Assembly (NCBI GenBank): GCA_937967805.1 | Contig: CALBTC010000485.1 | Span: 1 to 5,887 of the forward strand | Reading direction: 5' to 3' | Length of the DNA stretch: 5,887 nt | Source of the DNA: an uncultured Anaerolineaceae bacterium | GTDB lineage: Bacteria > Chloroflexota > Anaerolineae > Promineifilales > Promineifilaceae | Shown here: positions 1 through 4,908 of the stretch, piece by piece | Layout of the letters: each line of letters starts with the position of its first letter | Numbering within the stretch: position 1 is the first letter of the stretch | Made by a program: the position numbers and the translations under genes | Notes under the pieces: model-generated | What the model was told of the DNA's origin: nothing | Seen by the model: the letters and a program-made list of their open reading frames with translations, nothing else | Database searches by the model: none

Positions 1-581
1 CTTTGCTCATTGCCGGGCATGAAACCACGGCCAACACGCTGGGCTGGATGTGGTATCTGCTGGCGCAGCAGCCGGAAATTGTAGAAAAGATTGAGAGTGA
101 ATTGGATTTGGTTTTGCACGGCCGTTCCCCCACCATCACCGACTTTCCCCACCTGTCATACTGCGACAAAGTCATTAAAGAGTCGATGCGCCTCTACCCT
201 TCTGCCTGGTCCATCAGCCGGCACACCGTGGCCGACGATGAAATTGGCGGCTGCTACATCCCCGCCGGGGCGATTGTCGCCCTTAGCCCTTACACCTTGC
301 ACCGCCACCCAAAATTTTGGCCAGAGCCGGAGAAATTTGATCCGGAACGCTTCACGCCTGAGCAAGAAGCGGCGCGCCACCGCTACGCTTATATCCCTTT
401 TGGCGCCGGGGCGCGCAAATGCATCGGCGATCAGTTTGCCCTCATGGAAAGCATTATTATCCTGCCCATGATTTTGCAAAAATTCCGGCTGCACCTCGTC
501 CCCAAACATCCCATCGAAGAACATGCCCTGGTGACGCTGCGTGCCAGGCACGGCATCCTGATGACCGCCACAAGGAAATAG
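1..581 (+). CDS. Cytochrome P450, C-terminal part (5' end outside window)
   Basis: Haem-thiolate monooxygenase that would use O2 and two electrons to oxidise an unknown, probably hydrophobic substrate. The reading frame is open from the first bases, so this is the last ~192 residues of a protein normally of 400-460. Counting from the first full codon (base 3), the I-helix oxygen-activation motif AGHETT is at residues 4-9, the K-helix ExxR is at E60-R63, the PERF motif is at 114-117, and the haem-binding loop FGAGARKCIG is at 133-142 with the cysteine ligand C140. Order and spacing of these motifs are normal, so the visible part looks functional. The LHRHP and WPEPEKFDPERF region resembles the fatty-acid or terpenoid-oxidising P450s common in bacteria, but substrate cannot be read from it. 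No redox partner is visible. The stop TAG is 1 nt before lutA, implying co-transcription. The TTG at base 3 lies inside the I-helix and is not a start. Confidence 0.96.
   Translation, partial: LLIAGHETTANTLGWMWYLLAQQPEIVEKIESELDLVLHGRSPTITDFPHLSYCDKVIKESMRLYPSAWSISRHTVADDEIGGCYIPAGAIVALSPYTLHRHPKFWPEPEKFDPERFTPEQEAARHRYAYIPFGAGARKCIGDQFALMESIIILPMILQKFRLHLVPKHPIEEHALVTLRARHGILMTATRK
572..576 (+). promoter_or_regulatory. Ribosome binding site of lutA inside the P450 3' end
   Basis: AAGGA lies 6 nt upstream of the ATG at 583 and within the last codons of the P450 gene. It supports the chosen lutA start and suggests that both genes are read from one message. Confidence 0.6.
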
Positions 582-582
582 C

Positions 583-1359
583 ATGGAATCAGCCACTAGA
601 ACCCCTTTTCAAGGCAAGCGTGTGTCGCTGTTTGTCACCTGCATGGTGGATATGCTCTCGCCGCAAACCGGCATGTCTGTCGTGGCGGTGCTGGAGCATT
701 TGGGGCTGACGGTTGATTTTCCGGTGGGGCAGACGTGCTGCGGCCAGCCGGCGTTTAATGCCGGCTACCGGAACGAGGCGCGCCAGGTGGCGCGGCACTT
801 TATCGAAACGTTCCGTGAGGCCGAGGTGATTGTCACCCCGTCCGGCTCCTGCGCGGCGATGGTGCGTCACGAATACCCGCGCCTTTTTGCCGGTGAACCC
901 GCGCTGCTGGCCGAGGCGGAACGGCTGGCCGGCATTACCTGGGAGTTCAGCGAATTTATTGTCGATGGGTTGGGGATTACGGATTTGCCGGCGCGGTTGC
1001 CGGAACGGCAAACGGCCGTTTGCCACCACGCCTGCCACGGACTCCGCCTGCTCAATCTGAAAGACGCCGCCGAAACGCTGCTGGACAACATAGAAAATCT
1101 TACTGTGCAGCCGTGGGCCAGCGGCGAGATTTGCTGCGGCTTCGGCGGTCTGTTCAGCGTCAAAATGGCCGACGTCAGCGGGGCGATGCTGCGTAAAAAG
1201 CTGACCCACATCGCTGAAAGTGGTGCCGACTGCGTGGTCACCGGCGACATCAGCTGTCTGACGCACCTGAACGGCGGGCTGGAGAAACAAGGCAAACGGC
1301 CGTCCGTCCGCCACATCGCCGACGTGTTAGCCGAAGGCATCCAAGAAAAAAGAGAATAG
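583..1359 (+). CDS. lutA: LutA-type (Fe-S)-binding subunit of L-lactate oxidation complex
   Basis: A 258-residue cytoplasmic protein of the LutA/YkgE family, which with LutB and LutC oxidises L-lactate to pyruvate. It carries two cysteine-rich CCG domains, the type found in GlpC and heterodisulfide reductase subunits. In the first, C20 precedes QTCCGQP (C52, C53) and SGSC (C90). In the second, CHHACH (C147-H152) precedes EICCGFGG (C184, C185), with C217 and C225 further on. Length is close to Bacillus LutA (about 240). The ATG is 1 nt after the P450 stop with AAGGA 6 nt upstream. The order lutA-lutB-lutC downstream makes the lactate role much likelier than a glycolate-oxidase or GlpC-like role. 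The TAG stop lies in the left end of the palindromic repeat at 1355-1434. Two ACGGCCGT palindromes are in the gene (1012, 1296). Confidence 0.93.
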   Translation: MESATRTPFQGKRVSLFVTCMVDMLSPQTGMSVVAVLEHLGLTVDFPVGQTCCGQPAFNAGYRNEARQVARHFIETFREAEVIVTPSGSCAAMVRHEYPRLFAGEPALLAEAERLAGITWEFSEFIVDGLGITDLPARLPERQTAVCHHACHGLRLLNLKDAAETLLDNIENLTVQPWASGEICCGFGGLFSVKMADVSGAMLRKKLTHIAESGADCVVTGDISCLTHLNGGLEKQGKRPSVRHIADVLAEGIQEKRE

Positions 1360-1434
1360 GACACTGATAAACACAGAGATTCACAAATTTATTGCTCATA
1401 ATCTGTGTGTATCTGTGGAAATCTGTGTCCTATT
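1355..1434. repeat. Intergenic palindromic repeat, copy 1 (80 bp)
   Basis: The ends form a perfect 10-bp inverted repeat (1355-1364 and 1425-1434, AATAGGACAC/GTGTCCTATT). Further imperfect pairing lies inside (ACACAGAGATT near 1370 with AATCTGTGTGT near 1400). It shares the 14-base string GGACACTGATAAAC with copy 3 and the right end ATCTGTGTCCTATT with copy 2 apart from one base. It includes the lutA stop codon and fills most of the lutA-lutB gap. As RNA it could fold into a long hairpin; only four T follow it, so it is a poor terminator and lies within a likely operon. Confidence 0.8.
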
Positions 1435-1449
1435 TTGGATGGAATAACT

Positions 1450-2847
1450 ATGAAGGTTCAGTCAAACAATTTTATTCCAACGGCACGGATTGCGATAAAT
1501 GATGCGGATTTGCAAACGGCCGTTACCAACGGCACCAACGCTGCTTTTACCAAGCGGCAGGCATCGATGTACAGCGTCAGCCAGGAGCATGGGCAGATGC
1601 TGCGGCGGCAGGCGGCGGCTATCAAGCGGCACGCCCTCAACAACCTGCCCGATTTGCTGGAGCAGGCCGAAGCCAACATGCAGGCCAACGGCATTCAGGT
1701 GTTGTGGGCAGTTGACGCCGCCGAAGCCAACCGGCACGTTTTGGAAATTGCTCAGCGGCATGATGTGCGCTCCGTAGTCAAAAGCAAGAGCATGGTGACG
1801 GAGGAGGTGGGGTTAAATCACGCGCTGGAAGCGGCTAACATCGACGTGCTGGAAACCGATTTGGGCGAATACATTGTGCAGTTAGGTGGGGAAACGCCCA
1901 GCCACATTGTCGCCCCCATTGTGCACAAAACGAAGGAAAGCATCCGCGATTTGCTCATTGAAAAAGCGGCCATGCCGCCCACCGACGATGTGAATGAGAT
2001 GACCCGGTTTGCCCGCCAAACGCTGCGCCAAAAGTTCTTAAGCGCCGACATGGGCGTCTCCGGCGGCAACTTTATTTTGGCGGAAACGGGTTCCATTGGT
2101 TTGGTGATGAATGAGGGGAACGGCCGTATGGTCACCAGCCTGCCCCGCGTTCACGTGGCGCTGGTGGGCATCGAAAAAATCGTGCCCACCAGGGCCGATT
2201 ACGCGCTGCTGACCCAGGTTCTGCCGCGCAGCGCCACCGGGCAGGCGTTGGCGGTCTACACGCATCTGGTCAACGGCCCGCGCCGCCCCGATGAGCCCGA
2301 TGGCCCGGAGCATGTCTATGTGATTTTGGTGGATAACGGCCGTTCCCAAATCTACACTTCACCATACGCCGAAGCGCTGGCCTGCATTCGCTGCGGCGCG
2401 TGCCTGAACGGCTGTCCCGTTTACCAGGTGGCCGGCGGGCACGCTTACGGCTGGGTCTATTCCGGGCCGATTGGTGCGGTCATTACGCCGCTGCTGACCG
2501 GGTTGGAAAATGCCAGCCCGCTGCCGCACGCCAGCACCCTGTGCGGCATGTGCAAGCAGGTCTGCCCGGTCGATATCGACATTCCCCGAATGCTGCTCGA
2601 TTTGCGCCATGAGCTGGTGCAGCAGGGAATGGGCGATACGGTCTGGAACGTGGGGATGAAGGCGTGGGCTTTTGGCAATCGCTCGCCCGGGCGGTTCGTC
2701 TTTGGCGGTAAGGCAGCGGCAAGAGCCACCAATTTGCTTAAGCCAAAATCGCTGCCGGGGCCGCTCGGCGGCTGGACCAGACACCGCACCACGCCAAAAT
2801 TTGCGCCTAAATCGTTCCACCAGCTGTGGCAGGAGCAAGAAAAATAA
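1450..2847 (+). CDS. lutB: LutB-type ferredoxin-like subunit of L-lactate oxidation complex
   Basis: A 465-residue cytoplasmic iron-sulfur protein of the LutB/YkgF family (Bacillus LutB is about 475). Residues ~65-295 form the LUD domain, with SGGNFILAETGSI at 204-216 and the NEGNGRMV segment at 221-228. A two-cluster ferredoxin module follows: CIRCGACLNGCPVY (C312, C315, C318, C322) and CGMCKQVCPVDIDIP (C365, C368, C372). The conserved GGHAYGWVYSGPIGAV stretch lies between them at 329-344. The C-terminal tail (~390-465) ends in the FHQLWQEQ segment usual for the family. It would pass electrons from lactate oxidation toward the respiratory chain. I chose ATG 1450 because GGA(A) sits 6 nt upstream. 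An in-frame GTG at 1405 would add 15 residues encoded by the palindromic repeat and looks unlikely. ACGGCCGT occurs at 1516, 2120 and 2336. Confidence 0.95.
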   Translation: MKVQSNNFIPTARIAINDADLQTAVTNGTNAAFTKRQASMYSVSQEHGQMLRRQAAAIKRHALNNLPDLLEQAEANMQANGIQVLWAVDAAEANRHVLEIAQRHDVRSVVKSKSMVTEEVGLNHALEAANIDVLETDLGEYIVQLGGETPSHIVAPIVHKTKESIRDLLIEKAAMPPTDDVNEMTRFARQTLRQKFLSADMGVSGGNFILAETGSIGLVMNEGNGRMVTSLPRVHVALVGIEKIVPTRADYALLTQVLPRSATGQALAVYTHLVNGPRRPDEPDGPEHVYVILVDNGRSQIYTSPYAEALACIRCGACLNGCPVYQVAGGHAYGWVYSGPIGAVITPLLTGLENASPLPHASTLCGMCKQVCPVDIDIPRMLLDLRHELVQQGMGDTVWNVGMKAWAFGNRSPGRFVFGGKAAARATNLLKPKSLPGPLGGWTRHRTTPKFAPKSFHQLWQEQEK

Positions 2848-2875
2848 GTATCCGCGAATTTTTATCACGAATCAA

Positions 2876-2946
2876 AATAGAACGCAGATTTTCCTGATTG
2901 CCCTGATCATTTTTATCAGATAAATCAGGGTAATCTGCGTCCTATT
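2876..2946. repeat. Intergenic palindromic repeat, copy 2 (71 bp)
   Basis: The arms 2876-2898 and 2924-2946 are reverse complements at 20 of 23 positions. The core ACGCAGATT/AATCTGCGT is exact, and the tips AATAG/CTATT match copy 1. CCCTGAT at 2901-2907 can also pair with ATCAGGG at 2924-2930, giving an alternative fold. It occupies most of the 108-bp lutB-lutC gap and ends 9 nt before the lutC ATG, so a folded RNA could affect access to that start. The part of the gap before 2876 is AT-rich, with nothing else I can identify. Confidence 0.8.
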
Positions 2947-2955
2947 AAAGAAACT

Positions 2956-3597
2956 ATGATGAGTAGTCGAGAGGAAATTTTAGGTAAGCTGCGTGCCGCA
3001 AAACGGCCGTTCCCCACCATCATGCCACCCACAGCCCACCAGCCGGTAGTGCCACTTAACGACACCTCGCCGGCGGCGTTGCTGGCCCGCTTTGTGCAGG
3101 AGGCGGAAAAAGCAGCCTGTGTGGTGCATCAGGTGGATGGCGCTGAAGCTGCGATTGCCGCGATTTTGCAGATTGTGGGGGAGGATACGGTCGTCTCCAG
3201 TTGGGACCTCACTCACATCCCCAACCCCGGTCTGGCTGAAGCGTTGGACAAGGCCAACGTCAGCCGCGTGGGGCTGGATGCCGGCGTGCGCGTGGGCATT
3301 ACCGGGGTGGATGCCGCGTTGGCGGCGACGGGCAGTTTGGTACTGCTGAGCGGTAACGGCCGTTTCCGCGCCTCGTCTCTCCTGCCCCCCATTCACATTG
3401 CCGTGTTCACCGCCGGCCAGATTGTGCCCGATTTGGAAAGTTGGTGGGCGGGCCAAAAAGCATCTGGACTGGAACAAACCCGGCAGCACAGCAACATTGC
3501 CGTCATCACCGGACCCAGCCGTACGGCCGATATTGCCATGCAGCTTGTCATGGGGATGCACGGCCCGCGCGAATTGCACCTGGTGCTGCTAATTTAA
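2956..3597 (+). CDS. lutC: LutC-type LUD-domain subunit of L-lactate oxidation complex
   Basis: A 213-residue protein of the LutC/YkgG family (LUD domain, formerly DUF162), the third component needed with LutA and LutB for L-lactate to pyruvate oxidation in the cytoplasm. Family signatures are clear: GITGVDAALAATGSLVL at 114-130, the SGNGRFRASSLLPPIHIAV segment at 132-150, QIVP at 155-158, and near the C-terminus ITGPSRTADI at 184-193 with the HGPRELH segment at 202-208. There are no iron-sulfur cysteines, as expected. Two adjacent ATG codons (2956, 2959) can start it. Only a weak purine-rich AAAGAA lies upstream, so the exact start is open by one residue. The stop TAA directly touches the ATG of the next gene. 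ACGGCCGT occurs at 3003 and 3356. Confidence 0.94.
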   Translation: MMSSREEILGKLRAAKRPFPTIMPPTAHQPVVPLNDTSPAALLARFVQEAEKAACVVHQVDGAEAAIAAILQIVGEDTVVSSWDLTHIPNPGLAEALDKANVSRVGLDAGVRVGITGVDAALAATGSLVLLSGNGRFRASSLLPPIHIAVFTAGQIVPDLESWWAGQKASGLEQTRQHSNIAVITGPSRTADIAMQLVMGMHGPRELHLVLLI

Positions 3598-4296
3598 ATG
3601 TTTGAGTCTGGGACTAACGGCCGTTCTCCCCAAATCGACTGGCTGGAACTGCTGAACACGGTCACCAATTTCATTCTGTTCAACCTGCTCTGGCTGTTTG
3701 GCTCACTACTGATTGTGACCATTCCGGCGATGACGGCCGCTTTGTTTGCCGCGGTTGCGCCGTGGGCGCGAGGACAATCGCCAAATGCCCCGTTGAGCAG
3801 CTTTTGCACGGCCGTCCGGCGCTACTGGTTCAAAGCGACAATGATGGGCATCATCGACCTGGTTTTGGGTGGATTGATCGTTTTGAACCTGCTGGCCGTT
3901 CAGCGGATGGGATTTGAGCAATTTATTGCGGTTCCGGCTTTCACGCTCACCGTGTTGTTTGGCGTGTTTCTTCTTGTGGTCAACGTGTATGCCTGGCCGT
4001 TGCTCGTGACGCTGGATCAGCCCCTGTGCAGCCTGCTCAAAAATGGGCTGCGCTTAGCCGTGGTCCATCCATTTTGGGGTGTGCTGGTAGCCCTTGTGGT
4101 GATTGCTCTCTTCTTGGTCAGTCTATTTTTGCCCCGCATGACCTTACTCACCATTTCCTTTGCTGCCGCTGCCCTCATCACCTATTGGGGCGCGTGGCGC
4201 ATCATGCAGCGCTATCTGGATGAAGACGATTTGAAAATGTTGGGCTTTGATCAAGCGGAACAGGCCGTGGAGGTGGTTGGTGACGAGCAAACGTGA
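3598..4296 (+). CDS. DUF624/YesL-like polytopic membrane protein
   Basis: A 232-residue inner-membrane protein of unknown function. Hydrophobic stretches at about 22-52, 80-101, 110-136, 156-178 and 181-200 suggest five membrane helices. The N-terminal pattern (NLLWLFGSLLIVTIPAMTAAL at 29-49, then a short loop and F..AVRRYWFKA at 69-80) resembles the DUF624/YesL family, often found in carbohydrate-use gene clusters. This assignment rests on pattern memory and is moderate. The charged tail after residue 203 is predicted cytoplasmic. The ATG abuts the lutC TAA with no gap and has no clear ribosome binding site, so translation is probably coupled to lutC. The last 17 nt overlap gntK. Transporter-accessory or sensor roles are possible but unsupported. 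ACGGCCGT occurs at 3617 and 3808. Confidence 0.72.
   Translation: MFESGTNGRSPQIDWLELLNTVTNFILFNLLWLFGSLLIVTIPAMTAALFAAVAPWARGQSPNAPLSSFCTAVRRYWFKATMMGIIDLVLGGLIVLNLLAVQRMGFEQFIAVPAFTLTVLFGVFLLVVNVYAWPLLVTLDQPLCSLLKNGLRLAVVHPFWGVLVALVVIALFLVSLFLPRMTLLTISFAAAALITYWGAWRIMQRYLDEDDLKMLGFDQAEQAVEVVGDEQT
4269..4273 (+). promoter_or_regulatory. Ribosome binding site fixing the gntK start
   Basis: GGAGG, the strongest Shine-Dalgarno match in the window, lies 6 nt before the GTG at 4280 and only 3 nt before an in-frame TTG at 4277. It lies inside the end of the membrane-protein gene, and its spacing favours GTG 4280 as the gntK start. Confidence 0.7.
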
Positions 4297-4786
4297 ACCA
4301 GGGCAGGCGTATGTGGTGATGGGCGTGTCTGGCTGTGGTAAATCCACCGTGGGTCAGGCTTTGGCGCAGCGGCTGGACTGCCCTTTTTACGATGGTGATG
4401 ATTATCATCCGGCCGCAAACGTGGCCAAGATGCGCCAGGGCATTCCGCTCGACGACGCAGATCGCTGGCCGTGGCTGGATCGGCTGGCTGATTTGATTGC
4501 AGAACATTTGGGGCAGGGAGAAACGGCCGTACTCGCCTGCTCCGCCCTCAAAGAAAAGTATCGTCAGCGGCTAAAAAGAGGCCAGGAAAATGTTGTTTTT
4601 GTCTACCTCAAAGGCAGCTTTGATCTCATCTGGCAGCGAATGCAGCAGCGCGAAGGCCACTACATGAAGGCCGAGATGCTGCAAAGCCAGTTTGATGCTT
4701 TGGAAGAACCGGACCCAACCACAGCTATCGTAGTAGACATCGATCAAGATATCGCTTCCATGATTTCAGAAATTATTGGACACTGA
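4280..4786 (+). CDS. gntK: Gluconokinase (GntK family)
   Basis: Cytoplasmic P-loop kinase that phosphorylates D-gluconate with ATP to 6-phosphogluconate, feeding the pentose-phosphate or Entner-Doudoroff route. From GTG 4280 it has 168 residues, near the family's ~165-175. The Walker A motif GVSGCGKST is at 15-23. The substrate region follows with FYDGDDYHP at 36-44, then N47, KMRQGIPLDDADRWPWL at 50-66, ACSALKEKYR at 86-95, VYLKG at 108-112, and the GHYMKAEMLQSQFDALEEP segment at 126-144. All are hallmarks of GntK rather than shikimate or adenylylsulfate kinase. The start is set by GGAGG 6 nt upstream; TTG at 4247 would give a longer N-terminus without such support. It overlaps the preceding gene by 17 nt. 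The last two residues and the stop TGA lie in palindromic repeat copy 3. No gluconate permease or GntR is adjacent in the window. Confidence 0.95.
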   Translation: MTSKREPGQAYVVMGVSGCGKSTVGQALAQRLDCPFYDGDDYHPAANVAKMRQGIPLDDADRWPWLDRLADLIAEHLGQGETAVLACSALKEKYRQRLKRGQENVVFVYLKGSFDLIWQRMQQREGHYMKAEMLQSQFDALEEPDPTTAIVVDIDQDIASMISEIIGH

Positions 4787-4853
4787 TAAACGCGGATTGA
4801 CGCAGATTGAAAACAAAAAATCAGTGTTTATCTGCGTTCATCAGCGTCCCATT
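4774..4853. repeat. Intergenic palindromic repeat, copy 3 (80 bp)
   Basis: The end arms GGACACTGAT (4778-4787) and ATCAGCGTCC (4840-4849) pair with one mismatch. Inside, GATAAACGC (from 4785) pairs with GCGTTCATC with one mismatch. CGCAGAT (4801-4807) is an exact reverse complement of ATCTGCG (4830-4836). GGACACTGATAAAC is identical to copy 1, and the total length equals that of copy 1. The repeat includes the gntK stop codon. Confidence 0.8.
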
Positions 4854-4857
4854 TTTT
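4778..4857 (+). terminator. Possible Rho-independent terminator after gntK
   Basis: The repeat copy 3 hairpin is followed within a few bases by six T (4852-4857), the only copy with a good T-run. It could end the lactate/gluconate transcript before the ABC transporter gene. The stem is long with internal mismatches and a large loop region, so this is tentative. Confidence 0.4.
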
Positions 4858-4875
4858 AGACGAGCAATTAATGAT

Positions 4876-4908
4876 ATGAAGCAAGCAATCATTCACACCG
4901 GTTTATGA
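4876..4908 (+). other. Possible 10-codon leader ORF before the ABC exporter
   Basis: ATG 4876 begins a ten-residue frame (MKQAIIHTGL) whose TGA stop at 4906-4908 overlaps the ATG of the ABC gene at 4905 as ATGA, the classic translational-coupling overlap. No good ribosome binding site precedes it, and so short a frame can arise by chance. The rest of the 4787-4904 gap holds repeat copy 3, a T-run and AT-rich sequence with no firm promoter. Confidence 0.22.

Noticed and set aside
589..1314. Long minus-strand open frame of 241 codons opposite lutA
   Set aside because: It lies entirely antisense to a gene with clear conserved motifs. Its translation shows no recognisable family and has the low-complexity look of a GC-rich shadow frame.
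1405..1449. Upstream GTG start adding 15 residues to LutB
   Set aside because: The extension is encoded by the palindromic repeat, has no ribosome binding site, and is not expected for the family; ATG 1450 has a suitable one.
2359..2868. Minus-strand open frame of 169 codons opposite the lutB 3' end
   Set aside because: It is antisense to the ferredoxin module of LutB, shows no recognisable motifs and begins in the repeat-bearing gap.
4247..4279. Upstream TTG starts for gluconokinase (4247, 4277)
   Set aside because: GTG 4280 has GGAGG at ideal spacing and places the Walker A motif near the N-terminus as in the family. TTG 4277 is too close to that site, and 4247 has none.
4807..4835. Possible promoter for the ABC gene (TTGAAA followed by TATCTG-like sequence)
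   Set aside because: The -10 match and spacing are poor and the sequence is part of the palindromic repeat; not enough to call a promoter.
1355..4853. The repeated palindromes as a CRISPR array
   Set aside because: Only three copies, more than a kilobase apart, diverged and separated by genes, with no regular spacers and no cas genes.
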